Below, piece after piece: positions 51,972 through 62,494 of a stretch of DNA of 64,000 nucleotides (positions are counted from its first letter, which is position 1; the number at the start of each line of letters is the position of its first letter). Source of the DNA: Streptomyces termitum (lineage in GTDB: Bacteria > Actinomycetota > Actinomycetes > Streptomycetales > Streptomycetaceae); the NCBI RefSeq assembly GCF_014650175.1, contig NZ_BMUL01000003.1:248001-312000 (forward strand), given 5' to 3'. Under the pieces are notes generated by a model. The model had not been told where the DNA came from. It did not search any database and saw only the letters and a program-made list of their open reading frames with translations. A program made the translations under genes and the position numbers.

Positions 51972-52454
51972 ATGCCCACCCCCGCCACCCCCTCCTTCAC
52001 GATCCGCCCGGCCCGCCCCGAAGACCTCCCCCGGGTGGTCGAACTGATCGCGGAACACGCGGTGTACGAGAAGGCGGACCCGCCCGCCCCCGGCCTGGCC
52101 GACCGCCTGGCGGCCCTCCTCTTCCCCCCGTCCGGCCCGCCCTCCCGCCTCCGCTGCCTGGTCGCCCAGGCCCCCGACGGCACCCTGGCCGGCTACTCCA
52201 CCTGCGCCCCCGAACTCTCCACCTGGGAAGGCCGCGAGTACCTCTTCATGGACTGCCTCTACCTCACCGAGGAAACCCGCGGCCAAGGCGTGGGCCGCCT
52301 CCTGATGGCCGCCGTCCGCGCCGAGGCCGCCCGCCTCGGCCTCCTCCACATCGAATGGCAGACCCCCACCTGGAACGAGAGCGCCCGCCGCTTCTACACC
52401 CGCCTGGGCGCCACGGAAAAGGACAAGACCCGCTACACCCTCCGGACGACCTGA
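51972..52454 (+). CDS. GNAT-family N-acetyltransferase (diamine acetyltransferase-like)
   Basis: 160 residues. YLFMDCLYLTEETRGQGVGRLLMAAV is GNAT motif A (acetyl-CoA loop RGQGVG), and IEWQTPTWNESARRFYTRLGA motif B with its usual NESARRFYxRLGA. The pattern resembles spermidine/thialysine acetyltransferases (SAT family), so polyamine-like amines are plausible substrates. It follows snpR by 31 bases and may be co-transcribed. Confidence 0.88.
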   Translation: MPTPATPSFTIRPARPEDLPRVVELIAEHAVYEKADPPAPGLADRLAALLFPPSGPPSRLRCLVAQAPDGTLAGYSTCAPELSTWEGREYLFMDCLYLTEETRGQGVGRLLMAAVRAEAARLGLLHIEWQTPTWNESARRFYTRLGATEKDKTRYTLRTT

Positions 52455-52489
52455 CCCGAAGCCCCTCTCCCATCCGTCTCCCGAAAAGC

Positions 52490-52528
52490 CCGAAGGGGTA
52501 CGACCGACAAGCGGTCGTACCCCTTCGG
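52490..52528. terminator. Bidirectional terminator between GNAT and sodN
   Basis: A 17-bp perfect stem (52490-52506 with 52512-52528), loop ACAAG, between convergent stops; on the minus strand it is followed by GCTTTTCGG. It lies in the sodN 3' untranslated region, which in S. coelicolor yields a small RNA acting on sodF. Confidence 0.88.
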
Positions 52529-52543
52529 AGCGGGGAGGGAAGG

Positions 52544-52939
52544 TCAGGCCTTCTTCGTCTCCCAGAAGATGCGGTCGATCTCGGCGATGAGCTCCAGGGC
52601 CTTTTCGCCGGTCTTCGGGTCCGTCGACGCCTTGGCGGCGGAGAGGGCCTTCAGGGTGTCGTTGACGAGCTGGTTGAGCTCGGGGTACTTCTCGAAGTGC
52701 GGGGCCTTGAAGTAGTCGCTCCACAGGACCGACACGTGGTGCTTGGCGAGTTCCGCGCGCTGCTCCTTGATGACCGTGGCGCGGGCCCGGAAGTGCGGGT
52801 CCTCGTTCGCCTGGTACTTCTCCTGGACAGCCTTGACGGACTCGGCCTCGATGCGGGCCTGGGCCGGGTCGTACACGCCGCAGGGGAGGTCGCAGTGGGC
52901 GCTGACCTTGACCTTGGGGGCAAACAGGCGGGAGAGCAT
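52544..52939 (-). CDS. sodN: Nickel superoxide dismutase precursor
   Basis: 131 residues: a 14-residue leader (ending KVSA) and the mature protein starting with the nickel hook HCDLPCGVYDP, whose His1, Cys2 and Cys6 bind nickel after leader removal. The remaining four-helix bundle is standard. It disproportionates superoxide in a homohexamer. GAAGGA precedes ATG 52939. TAATCT on the minus strand (52976-52981) is a possible -10. sodX, the processing peptidase, is divergent. Confidence 0.97.
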   Translation of the reverse strand: MLSRLFAPKVKVSAHCDLPCGVYDPAQARIEAESVKAVQEKYQANEDPHFRARATVIKEQRAELAKHHVSVLWSDYFKAPHFEKYPELNQLVNDTLKALSAAKASTDPKTGEKALELIAEIDRIFWETKKA

Positions 52940-53093
52940 TGAGCCGTCCTTCCTCGTGATCGTCTTCTCAAGTGGGAGATTACTCGGTGAGAAGGGCGTT
53001 TTCGCGAGTGCCCCCTGGGGCTTAGGTCAAAAGTCCGGGGTCCGGGTGGGTCTTGTGGGCGAGTCGACGAATCGAGGAGAGGGGCGGAACGGA

Positions 53094-53525
53094 GTGGGAG
53101 CGGAGCGGGAGAGCAGCGCGCCGGGCGCGGCGCCGTTCGGGATCGCCGAGGTGACGGGGGTGTCGATGGTGCCCACGCTGCTGCACGGGGACCGGCTGTT
53201 CGTCCGGTACGGGGGGCGGGTCGGCGCCGGGGACGTGGTGGTGCTGCGCCATCCGCTCCAGCAGGATCTGCTCGTCGTGAAACGGCTGATCGAGCGACGG
53301 GACGCCGGGTGGTGGGTGCTCGGGGACAATCCGGCGGCCGAGGGCGACAGCCGGGTCTTCGGGACGGTGCCGCCCGAGCTGGTGCTCGGGCGGGTGCTGG
53401 TCCGGTACCGGCCGGTGACGCCGGGGCGTCAGCGGTCGGCGGGGGTGGTGGCCTCCTGGCTGTTCTCCGCCGTGCGGCCGGTGGGCTCCGCCCGTTCGGC
53501 CTCCAGGCGCTTGCGGGCGCGGTAG
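53094..53525 (+). CDS. sodX: Nickel-SOD maturation peptidase SodX (S26 family)
   Basis: 143 residues of the signal peptidase S26 fold without the membrane anchor: VTGVSMVPTL (Ser nucleophile ~27) and DLLVVKRLIE (Lys general base ~67), then GWWVLGDNPAAEGDSR. It cuts the SodN leader so the nickel hook is exposed. GTG 53094 is the most economical start; GTG 53046 and 53055 are possible. The 3' end overlaps the convergent CGNR gene by 97 bases. Confidence 0.92.
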   Translation: MGAERESSAPGAAPFGIAEVTGVSMVPTLLHGDRLFVRYGGRVGAGDVVVLRHPLQQDLLVVKRLIERRDAGWWVLGDNPAAEGDSRVFGTVPPELVLGRVLVRYRPVTPGRQRSAGVVASWLFSAVRPVGSARSASRRLRAR

Positions 53526-54058
53526 GCGGCGACGTTGGCGCGGGTGGCGCAGCGGTCGGAGCAGTAGCGTCGGGAGCGGTTGGTGGAGGTGTCGAGGTAG
53601 GCGTTGCGGCAGGGCGGGGCCTGGCAGAGGCCGAGCCGGTCGGCGCCGAACTCGGTGAGGTGGAAGGCGAGCCCCATCGCGCAGATCGCCGCGTAGCCGG
53701 CGGTGGCGTTGGACGAGTGGTCGGCGAGGTGCATGTGCCAGCGCGGCAGGCCGTTCTCGTCGAGGGTCTCGTGGCCGGAGATCTGCGGGCTGACCGGGAA
53801 CTCCAGGAGCAGCGAGTTGAGCAGGTCGACGGCGCCGGTCTGGTCGCCCTCGTCCGCCGCGGCGAAGACCGCGCGCAGCCGGGCGCGGATCGAGCGGAAG
53901 CGGCCGAGGTCGGCCTCGGTGACCCGGCGGGCCATCTGGGAGGCGCCGCCGAAGAGGTCCCTGATGACCTCGACGGAGGTGAGGCCGTCCTTGCCGCGGG
54001 CCGGCTCCTCGGTGTTGACCAGACGCACGGCGTAATCCGAGTAATAGGCCAGTTCCAC
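53429..54058 (-). CDS. CGNR zinc-finger (ABATE-domain) regulator
   Basis: 209 residues: an ABATE N-terminal domain (LVNTEEPARGKD...; DADRLGLCQAP boundary ~145) and a C-terminal CGNR-type zinc finger CQAPPCRNAYLDTSTNRSRRYCSDRCATRANVAAYRARK. Such proteins are predicted transcription regulators. The C-terminal ~25 residues are encoded antisense to the end of sodX. Confidence 0.87.
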   Translation of the reverse strand: MELAYYSDYAVRLVNTEEPARGKDGLTSVEVIRDLFGGASQMARRVTEADLGRFRSIRARLRAVFAAADEGDQTGAVDLLNSLLLEFPVSPQISGHETLDENGLPRWHMHLADHSSNATAGYAAICAMGLAFHLTEFGADRLGLCQAPPCRNAYLDTSTNRSRRYCSDRCATRANVAAYRARKRLEAERAEPTGRTAENSQEATTPADR

Positions 54059-54230
54059 TTGTAGTCCTTACTCTGGCGGGCTAGGGTCGGCGTCGACGGG
54101 GTAACGACTCGTTCCCTGTCGAGGGTATTACGTTCTGGGGGGTTCGAGGGTTCCGCCGTGCCGTTCTCCGGCCGCGGCGGGGGCCGTGCGCGCCCGCGGG
54201 CCCGGGCACCGACGACGGAGGGACACGGAC

Positions 54231-54980
54231 ATGGCCGACACCGACTGGGCGGACTGGCAGCGGAGCTGGGACCGTCAGCAGGAGTGGTACATGCCGGACC
54301 GCGAGGAGCGGTTCCGCGTGATGCTCGACATGGTCGAGGCGCTCGTCGGGCCGAAGCCCCGCGTCCTCGACCTCGCCTGCGGTACGGGAAGTATCACGGA
54401 CAGGCTGCTCCGGAGGTTCCCGGAGGCGGTCAGCACCGGCGTGGACCTCGACCCGGCGCTCCTCGCCATCGCCCGCGGCACCTTCGAGGGCGACGGGCGG
54501 GTCTCCTTCGTGACCGCCGACCTCAAGGACCCCGCGTGGACGGCGGCGCTGCCGTACGACACGTACGACGCCGTCCTCACCGCCACCGCCCTCCACTGGC
54601 TGCACAGCGGACCCCTCACCACCCTCTACGGGCAGGTCGCCGGGCTCGTCCGCGAGGGCGGCGTCTTCATGAACGCCGACCACATGATCGATACCGCCAC
54701 CCCGCGGATCAACGCCGCCGAGCGCGCCCAGCGGCACGCCCGGATGGACCGGGAGAAGGCCGAAGGGGTCCTCGACTGGGCCGACTGGTGGGCGCTCGCC
54801 GCGAAGGACCCGGTCCTCGCCGAGCCCACCGCCCGCCGCTACGAGATCTACGGCGAGCACGCCGACGGCGACATGCCCGCGCCCGGCTGGCACGCCGACA
54901 CCCTGCGCGCCGCCGGCTTCGGCGAGGCCCGGCCGGTCTGGTGCTCGCCCTCGGACACCCTGCTGCTCGCCGTGAAGTAA
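54231..54980 (+). CDS. SAM-dependent methyltransferase
   Basis: 249 residues with a class I methyltransferase core: VLDLACGTGSITDRLL (motif I), GVDLDPALLAIA (acidic loop), DAVLTATALHWL (motif IV). The substrate is unknown. ATG 54231 has GGAGGGA upstream; a longer frame from 54186 has no family similarity. An 18-bp terminator follows. Confidence 0.87.
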   Translation: MADTDWADWQRSWDRQQEWYMPDREERFRVMLDMVEALVGPKPRVLDLACGTGSITDRLLRRFPEAVSTGVDLDPALLAIARGTFEGDGRVSFVTADLKDPAWTAALPYDTYDAVLTATALHWLHSGPLTTLYGQVAGLVREGGVFMNADHMIDTATPRINAAERAQRHARMDREKAEGVLDWADWWALAAKDPVLAEPTARRYEIYGEHADGDMPAPGWHADTLRAAGFGEARPVWCSPSDTLLLAVK

Positions 54981-54994
54981 CTCCCGGACACGGC

Positions 54995-55035
54995 GGAAGG
55001 GGCGGTACGGGCTTCGCGCCCGTACCGCCCCTTCC
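54995..55035. terminator. Bidirectional terminator between methyltransferase and ABC operon
   Basis: An 18-bp perfect stem (54995-55012 with 55018-55035), loop TTCGC, between convergent genes. Confidence 0.88.
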
Positions 55036-55074
55036 CGTGAACGCCTCACGGCGCCTCCGGCCGTCCCGTACGCC

Positions 55075-55842
55075 CTACAGCACCTTCGACAGGAACGCCT
55101 TCGTCCGGTCGTGCTGCGGGTTGCCCAGGACGTCCCTCGGGTGGCCGGATTCGACCACCACGCCGCCGTCCATGAAGACCAGCGAGTCGCCGACCTCCCG
55201 GGCGAAGCCCATCTCGTGCGTGACGACGATCATCGTCATGCCCGACTCGGCCAGGTCCCGCATGACGTCGAGGACGTCACCGACCAGCTCCGGGTCGAGC
55301 GCCGAGGTCGGCTCGTCGAACAGCATCAGCTTCGGCTCCATCGCCAGCGCGCGGGCGATGGCGACGCGCTGCTGCTGGCCGCCGGAGAGCTGCGAGGGGT
55401 AGTTGTGCATCCGGTCGCTCAGTCCGACCCGGTCGAGCAGGCGCTGGGCCCGCTCGCGGGCGACGGCCTTGGTCTCGCCCTTCACCTGGACCGGCGCCTC
55501 CATCACATTGGCCAGGGCCGTCATGTGGGGGAAGAGGTTGAAGCGCTGGAAGACCATGCCGATGTCCCGGCGCTGGGCCGCGACCTCGCTGTCCTTGAGC
55601 TCGTACAGCCGCTCGCCCTGCTGCCGGTAGCCGACCAGCCGGCCGTCGACCGAGAGCCGGCCGCCGTCGATCCGCTCCAGGTGGTTGATGCACCGCAGGA
55701 AGGTGGACTTGCCGGAGCCGGACGGGCCGACCAGGCAGAACACCTCCCCGCTGCGGACCTCCAGGTCGATGCCCCGCAGGATGTGGGCGGCGCCGTAGGA
55801 CTTGTGGACGCCCTCCGCCTTGACCATGGGCTGACCGGTCAT
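55075..55842 (-). CDS. Polar amino-acid ABC transporter ATP-binding protein
   Basis: 255 residues with Walker [11 protein letters not shown] loop [11 protein letters not shown], signature [15 protein letters not shown], Walker [15 protein letters not shown] and H loop VTHEMGFA. It belongs to the GlnQ/HisP group. Its ATG overlaps the permease stop (ATGA), so it is the last gene of a binding protein-permease-ATPase operon. Confidence 0.94.
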   Translation of the reverse strand: MTGQPMVKAEGVHKSYGAAHILRGIDLEVRSGEVFCLVGPSGSGKSTFLRCINHLERIDGGRLSVDGRLVGYRQQGERLYELKDSEVAAQRRDIGMVFQRFNLFPHMTALANVMEAPVQVKGETKAVARERAQRLLDRVGLSDRMHNYPSQLSGGQQQRVAIARALAMEPKLMLFDEPTSALDPELVGDVLDVMRDLAESGMTMIVVTHEMGFAREVGDSLVFMDGGVVVESGHPRDVLGNPQHDRTKAFLSKVL

Positions 55843-56825
55843 GCCGTTGCCTCCGGGGAACGCTTGAAGGTGGCGAGGTTCGTCCGGACCCGCTGCCAGG
55901 GGGTGGGCGGCAGGCTGCGGGACGAACCGCGGGCGAAACGGCGCTCCAGGTAGTACTGGCCGACGCTGAACACGCTGGTCAGTGCCAGGTACCAGATCGA
56001 CGCGACGAAGAGCATCTCCATCACCGCGCCCGCCGTGCTGCCGATGTTCGAGGAGGCGCGGAGCACTTCCGTGTACTGCACGGCGGAGACCAGGGACGAG
56101 GTCTTCAACATGTTGATGAACTCGTTGCCGGTCGGCGGCACGATCACCCGCATCGCCTGCGGCAGCACGATCCGGCGCATGGTCTTCGTCTGCGACATGC
56201 CGAGCGCGTGCGCCGCCTCGGTCTGGCCCTCGTCGACCGACTGGATGCCGGCGCGGACGATCTCCGCCATGTACGCGCCCTCGTTCAGACCGAGGCCGAG
56301 CAGCGCCACCATGAACGGCTGCATGACGTCCACGGTCTCGTTCTTGTAGATCGGCCCGAGGTTGATGTACTCGAAGATCAGCGCCAGGTTGAACCAGACG
56401 AGGAGCTGGACGTAGACCGGCGTGCCGCGGAAGAACCAGATGTAGAGCCACGCCACCGCGCCCGTCACCGGGTTCTTCGACAGCCTCATCACGGCGAAGA
56501 CGATGCCGAGGACCAGACCGAGGGCCATGGAGGCGATGCTGATGAGCACCGTGTTCGCCAGGCCGTCGATGATCGAGGCGTCGAACAGCTTGTCCCACAC
56601 CGTGTCCCAGATGATGTTGCCCTGGGAGAAGGCGTAGACGAGCCAGCCGAGGAGGGCCACGACGACCACGCCGCTGATCCAGCGCCCGTAGTGCCGGACC
56701 GGAACGGCCTTGATCGCCTGGTAGGGGACGGCCGCCGGGAGTTTCGCGGGGCCGCCCGGGGGAGTGGCCGAGGGGCCGGACCCGGCCGGGCCGCCGGCCG
56801 GGTCCTTGCTGATCTTGTCAGTCAT
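55839..56825 (-). CDS. Polar amino-acid ABC transporter permease
   Basis: 328 residues. A ~45-residue Pro/Gly/Ala-rich cytoplasmic head precedes a HisM-type permease domain with five spans; [16 protein letters not shown] and the EAA loop [25 protein letters not shown] are diagnostic. A single permease gene suggests a homodimeric channel. Confidence 0.93.
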   Translation of the reverse strand: MTDKISKDPAGGPAGSGPSATPPGGPAKLPAAVPYQAIKAVPVRHYGRWISGVVVVALLGWLVYAFSQGNIIWDTVWDKLFDASIIDGLANTVLISIASMALGLVLGIVFAVMRLSKNPVTGAVAWLYIWFFRGTPVYVQLLVWFNLALIFEYINLGPIYKNETVDVMQPFMVALLGLGLNEGAYMAEIVRAGIQSVDEGQTEAAHALGMSQTKTMRRIVLPQAMRVIVPPTGNEFINMLKTSSLVSAVQYTEVLRASSNIGSTAGAVMEMLFVASIWYLALTSVFSVGQYYLERRFARGSSRSLPPTPWQRVRTNLATFKRSPEATA

Positions 56826-56864
56826 GACGACTGCCCTTCAGTGGTGCGAGGGGGAGGGGGCAGG

Positions 56865-57839
56865 TCACTTGCCGGCGTTGACGGTCGCCGACGCGACCGC
56901 GCTGTCCTCGACCTCCCACTTCTTCAGGACCTCGGCGTAGGAGCCGTCCTTGATGATGGCGTCGAGCGCTTCCTTGACGGCGTCGCGCAGCTGGGTCTTG
57001 TCCTTGGAGACGGCGATGCCCATGAGGCCGACGTCGCTCTGGTTGCCGACGACCTCGAAGTCCTTGCCGCCGCCGGAGGTCTTCGCGATGTACGCGGCCA
57101 CCGGGTAGTCGTTCAGGTCGGCGACCGCACCGCCGGCCTTCACGCGGGTCTGGGCCTCGGCGTCGGTGTCGAACGCCTGGATCGTCAGCTTGTTGCCGCC
57201 GCACTTCTCGGCCTGCGCCTTGAAGGTGTCCTCGTAGATCGTGCCGCGCTGGACGGCGACGGTCTGGCCGCACAGGCCCTCCAGGGACGTGACGCCCTTC
57301 GGGTTGCCCTTCTTGACCAGCAGGGAGACGCCGGAGGAGAAGTAGTCGACGAAGTCGACGCCCTTGCCGATCTTCTTCCCGTCGTCGTCCAGGCCCTCCT
57401 GGCGCTTCTTGTTGTCCGTCATGGACGACATGACGAGGTCCTGGCGGCCGGTCTCCAGGGAGGTGATCAGGCCGTCGAAGGTGCCCGACACGAACTCGAA
57501 CTTCACACCGAGCTGCTTGCCGAGCGCTGCGGCTATGTCGGGGTCGACGCCGACGATCTTGCCGTTCTCGGTGAACTCCATCGGGGCGTACGAGGCGTCC
57601 GTGCCGACCTTGATGACGCCGGCCTTGCGGATGTCGTCGGGCAGCTTCGCGAAGAGGGGCGCGGAGTTGCCGCCGTCCTTCGGGGCGCCGGTGGCGGCAC
57701 CGCCGGTGGAACCGCTGTCGGTCTGGTCTCCGCAGGCGGTCAGCAGCATGGAGCCGGCGACCGCGATGGCGGCGACCGCGGCAAGACGGGACGTGCGGGT
57801 CTTGGCGGCGGTCGTACAGCGCGTGGAGCGTGCGGTCAT
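56865..57839 (-). CDS. Polar amino-acid-binding lipoprotein
   Basis: 324 residues: a long n-region, hydrophobic core and lipobox LTAC with the lipidated Cys at 36, then a family 3 solute-binding fold (GVIKVGTDASYAPMEF...DPDIAAALGKQLGVKFEFV). The ligand is probably a polar or charged amino acid such as glutamate; the sequence alone does not fix it. It is the first gene of the three-gene operon. Confidence 0.92.
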   Translation of the reverse strand: MTARSTRCTTAAKTRTSRLAAVAAIAVAGSMLLTACGDQTDSGSTGGAATGAPKDGGNSAPLFAKLPDDIRKAGVIKVGTDASYAPMEFTENGKIVGVDPDIAAALGKQLGVKFEFVSGTFDGLITSLETGRQDLVMSSMTDNKKRQEGLDDDGKKIGKGVDFVDYFSSGVSLLVKKGNPKGVTSLEGLCGQTVAVQRGTIYEDTFKAQAEKCGGNKLTIQAFDTDAEAQTRVKAGGAVADLNDYPVAAYIAKTSGGGKDFEVVGNQSDVGLMGIAVSKDKTQLRDAVKEALDAIIKDGSYAEVLKKWEVEDSAVASATVNAGK

Positions 57840-58387
57840 GGTCGGGATCCTCCGGCGTGTGAGGGAGTTGCCATAGGCGTTGCCAATGGTCGCGTACGCG
57901 TCTTCGAGTCCCGCGACCTCGTGTGATTACGGCATCTTGCCATTCGGACCGACTCAAACCGACGGCCCCGGATGTCAAAATCGGGTAACGGGTGAACCCC
58001 CAATCCCCACAGGCCGGTACATCAAGGCCGGATCATCTTTCGCCGCCCTCCCCTCCTACCGGAGATTCTCCGGTGCATCTCGGCATTCGGACGACAGGAA
58101 AGCCGCCGAACGGGTAGTGGGCGCATGTGTCCGGACATCCCGTGACGAGTCGCTCTCCGTCCGCGTCCGGGAACGCTCGGTATGAGTCGCGTCACCGCGT
58201 GCTTATGGACTCGTCTGCGGTGCCGTCCGTCCGGTAAGAAGGATCCTTACACCCCTCATCCGGGGCTCAGGGCGCGTTGTGCGGCGCGCCCGCGCGGCTG
58301 CCAGACACGGCGACCGCGGGACCCGCCCGCCGCTCCGCACCAGGAGCGGAAAACCCTCGACATCAAGACATAAAGGGGTCTCACCCA
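57840..58387. other. Divergent intergenic region between ABC operon and malic enzyme
   Basis: 548 bases without a credible gene. It must hold both promoters. A palindrome-like element GTAAGAAGGATCCTTAC (58234-58250, arms GTAAG/CTTAC around AAGGATC) lies 138 bases before the malic-enzyme ATG and could be an operator. I could not pick a convincing -10/-35 pair. Confidence 0.45.
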
Positions 58388-59599
<1,212 letters not shown>

Positions 59600-59605
59600 G
59601 GCCCC

Positions 59606-59632
59606 GGCCCCGCGCGCCCACCGCGCGGGGCC
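59606..59632 (+). terminator. Hairpin after malic enzyme
   Basis: An 11-bp stem GGCCCCGCGCG/CGCGCGGGGCC seven bases after the stop. Downstream (59641-59690) is a run of CCCGGGCT-like repeats. Confidence 0.65.
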
Positions 59633-59712
59633 GACCCGGGCCCCTGGGCTCCCGGGCTCCCGGGCCCCCGGGCTCCGGGCCCCGGCCCGCGCAGGCCCGA
59701 CGCGGGTCTCCG

Positions 59713-59758
59713 AAGGCCCCCGTTCCCGTCCGCCGCATCGGCCGGGAACGGGGGCCTT
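59713..59758 (+). terminator. Terminator upstream of the oxidoreductase gene
   Basis: A 16-bp perfect stem AAGGCCCCCGTTCCCG/CGGGAACGGGGGCCTT with a 14-base loop, followed by TC; the stem ends in TTT. Confidence 0.8.
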
Positions 59759-59903
59759 TCGCGTGGGCGGAGGGCCGCGGGTGCGGGGCCGTGAGGCCGT
59801 GGGGGACCGGCCCGGGGTGGTGAGGGGGACGGGGTGACGGGGGACGTGTGTCACAGCGGTGTGTGGTTCCGCGGGGTCCCCGCGGGCGCCTAGGGTCGGG
59901 GCC

Positions 59904-60869
59904 ATGTTCGCTGCCTACGCCGCCCGAATCGACCGCGACCAGCCCCTGAACGGACTTGAGTTGGGCGAACGCCCCGAGCCCGACCGGCGCCCCGGCTGGA
60001 CCACCGTCACCGTCAAGGCCGCCTCGCTCAACCACCACGACCTGTGGTCGCTGCGCGGGGTCGGACTGCCCGAGGAGAAGCTGCCGATGATCCTCGGCTG
60101 CGACGCCGCCGGGATCGACGAGGACGGCAACGAGGTCGTCCTCCACTCCGTCATCGGCCAGACCGGCCACGGGGTCGGACCCGACGAGCCCCGCTCCATC
60201 CTCACCGAGCGCTACCAGGGCACCTTCGCCGAGCGCGTCACCGTCCCGAGCTGGAACGTGCTGCCCAAGCCGAAGGAGCTCTCCTTCGCCGAGGCCGCCT
60301 GCCTCCCCACCGCCTGGCTGACCGCCTACCGGATGCTCTTCACCAACGCCGGGGTCCGCCCCGGCGACTCGGTCCTCGTCCAGGGCGCGGGCGGCGGCGT
60401 CGCCACCGCCGCGATCGTCCTCGGCAAGGCGGCCGGCCTGCGGGTCTTCGCCACCAGCCGGGACGAGGCCAAGCGGAAGCGGGCCGTGGAGCTCGGCGCC
60501 GTCGAGGCGTACGAGCCCGGCGCGCGGCTGCCGCGGCGGGTCGACGCCGTCATCGAGACCGTCGGCGCCGCGACCTGGTCGCACTCGGTCAAGTCCCTGC
60601 GCCCCGGCGGCACTCTGGTGATCTCTGGCGCCACCAGCGGCGACCGCCCCGCGCACGCCGAGCTGACCCGGATCTTCTTCCTGGAGCTGAAGGTGGTCGG
60701 CTCCACCATGGGCTCCAAGGACGAGCTGGAGGACCTCCTCTCCTTCTGCGCCGCCACCGGGGTCCGCCCGGTGATCGACGAGGTGCTGCCGCTGGACCGG
60801 GCCCGCGAGGGCTTCGCGAAGATGGCCTCGGGCGAACTCTTCGGAAAGATCGTGCTGACGACGTCTTGA
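59904..60869 (+). CDS. Zinc-binding-type alcohol dehydrogenase/quinone oxidoreductase family
   Basis: 321 residues of the medium-chain dehydrogenase fold: GroES-like half (SLNHHDLWSLRG, LGCDAAGID) and a Rossmann half with VLVQGAGGGVATAAIVLGKAAG. The catalytic zinc ligands of true alcohol dehydrogenases are not complete, so it is nearer to quinone oxidoreductases. TAGGGT at 59891-59896 lies seven bases before ATG 59904 and no Shine-Dalgarno is seen, suggesting a leaderless mRNA. Confidence 0.88.
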   Translation: MFAAYAARIDRDQPLNGLELGERPEPDRRPGWTTVTVKAASLNHHDLWSLRGVGLPEEKLPMILGCDAAGIDEDGNEVVLHSVIGQTGHGVGPDEPRSILTERYQGTFAERVTVPSWNVLPKPKELSFAEAACLPTAWLTAYRMLFTNAGVRPGDSVLVQGAGGGVATAAIVLGKAAGLRVFATSRDEAKRKRAVELGAVEAYEPGARLPRRVDAVIETVGAATWSHSVKSLRPGGTLVISGATSGDRPAHAELTRIFFLELKVVGSTMGSKDELEDLLSFCAATGVRPVIDEVLPLDRAREGFAKMASGELFGKIVLTTS

Positions 60870-60913
60870 TGATTCCGTCCCGGGACTGATGGGATCTCCG
60901 GCACAGCGAAAAG

Positions 60914-62404
60914 ATGAACATCGCTCACTTCTCGTGCCGGAGGTCCCCCTTGCTGCGCACCACCCTCACGGCGGGCGCCCTCGCCGCCGCCCTCCTCGCC
61001 CCGACCGCCGCCACCGCGCGGCCGGCCGCCGCACCCCCCGCCCCCGGGGCCGCCGCCCCGGCCCACGCCCGCGCCGGCGGCCCCGCCGCCCCGGTCGGCG
61101 CCGACGGCATCCCCGACCTCACCGACTCCCGCGGCCGGGTCCTCACCCTCCGCGGCTGGAACGTCGAGGACAAGGGCAACCGCGGCGACGCCGCCCTCTC
61201 CGCCGTCACGGAGAAGCACTTCCGCGACATGCGGGCCCAGGGCTACAACTTCGCCCGCCTCCTCGTCTTCTGGGACGACCTCGAACCCCGCCCCGGCGCC
61301 TACAGCCAGAGCTACCTGCGGAAGATCGGCCGCATCCTGGACTGGGCCGAGAAGTACGACGTCAAGGTGCTCCTCGACGCCCACCAGGACGTCTTCGGCC
61401 CCGCCTTCGGCCACCGGGGCATCCCCGCCTGGGCCACCCGCACCGACGGCCTCCCCTTCACCCCCCGCCCCGGCGACTGGTTCTCCGAGTACTTCGAGCC
61501 CGCCGTCCAGCGCGCCTTCACCCACCTCTACGAGGACCCCGACCTCCGCCGCGCCCAGGCCCGCATGTGGCAGGTGCTCGCCGCGCGCTTCGAAGGCCAC
61601 CCGGCCCTGCTCGGCTACGACCCCGTCAACGAGCCCATGGGCGAACTCCGCGAGGGCGAGGACCTGCCCACCGCCGCCCGCCGGATCGAGCGCGAACAGC
61701 TCACCCCGATGTACAACCGGATCGCCGACGCGATCCGCGAGGTCGACCGGGACGCCTGGATCTTCGTCGAGCCGACCCCCATCGTCGGCGAGGGCGTCCC
61801 CACCGGACTCGGCCGGATCGACGACCCGAAGATCGTCTACGCCCCGCACTTCTACAACACCGGCATGGAGGCCGGCGCCGACTACGACCCCGCCGCCGGC
61901 TGGATCGAGAGCTACGAGCAGGCCGTCACCCTCTACCCCAAGCGGTACAAGGTCCCCGTGGTGGTGGGGGAGTGGGGCCCGCTCAACAACTCCCTGCCGA
62001 ACATGAACCGCTTCTACCGCGAGGCCATGGCCTCCCTCGGCCGCTACACCTCCGGCTGGGCCGGCTACGTCTGGTGCTACGGCGGCGGCTACTGCGCCGT
62101 CGACGAGAAGGGCGCCTTCCGCGCCAACAAGGAGCTGACCGCCGAACCGTACGCCCAGGCCGTCGCCGGCCGGGTCCGCTCCACCGCCTACGACCCCCGC
62201 ACCGGCGTCTACCGGCTGGAGTACGACGCGGCCGGCCCGCGCGGCTCCCGGACCACCGAGCTGGTGCTGCCGCGCGGCGACTGGAAGGTGTCGGCCCGCG
62301 GGGCCGCCGTCCTGCGCGACCGCGACGGCCGGGTCCGGGTCGTCGCCGCCCCGCACACCCGGGTCACGGTCACCGCGACCCGGACCGGCACCGCCCGCCC
62401 CTGA
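60914..62404 (+). CDS. Secreted GH5 hydrolase, endoglycoceramidase-like
   Basis: 496 residues with a signal peptide (RRSPLLRTTLTAGALAAALLA...) and Ala/Pro linker, then a GH5 TIM barrel (~65-400): GWNVEDKGN, LLDAHQDVFG, the acid/base Glu in GYDPVNEPMG and the nucleophile Glu in VPVVVGEWGPL. The C-terminal ~80 residues are a beta-sandwich as in endoglycoceramidases, which release oligosaccharide from glycolipids. Substrate is inferred from overall resemblance. It may be co-transcribed with the oxidoreductase 45 bases upstream. Confidence 0.88.
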   Translation: MNIAHFSCRRSPLLRTTLTAGALAAALLAPTAATARPAAAPPAPGAAAPAHARAGGPAAPVGADGIPDLTDSRGRVLTLRGWNVEDKGNRGDAALSAVTEKHFRDMRAQGYNFARLLVFWDDLEPRPGAYSQSYLRKIGRILDWAEKYDVKVLLDAHQDVFGPAFGHRGIPAWATRTDGLPFTPRPGDWFSEYFEPAVQRAFTHLYEDPDLRRAQARMWQVLAARFEGHPALLGYDPVNEPMGELREGEDLPTAARRIEREQLTPMYNRIADAIREVDRDAWIFVEPTPIVGEGVPTGLGRIDDPKIVYAPHFYNTGMEAGADYDPAAGWIESYEQAVTLYPKRYKVPVVVGEWGPLNNSLPNMNRFYREAMASLGRYTSGWAGYVWCYGGGYCAVDEKGAFRANKELTAEPYAQAVAGRVRSTAYDPRTGVYRLEYDAAGPRGSRTTELVLPRGDWKVSARGAAVLRDRDGRVRVVAAPHTRVTVTATRTGTARP

Positions 62405-62494
62405 CCCGGGGCCCCGCGAGCGCGGGCGCCCGAGCCGCGGACGAAGGCACCGGCCGCCCGGCCGCCCGGGGCCCCCGCGCGCGGGCGCCCGTGC

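Noticed and set aside
59641..59700. CCCGGGCT-like run after malic enzyme as an operator array
   Set aside because: It is irregular simple-sequence GC repetition with no fixed period; likely neutral.
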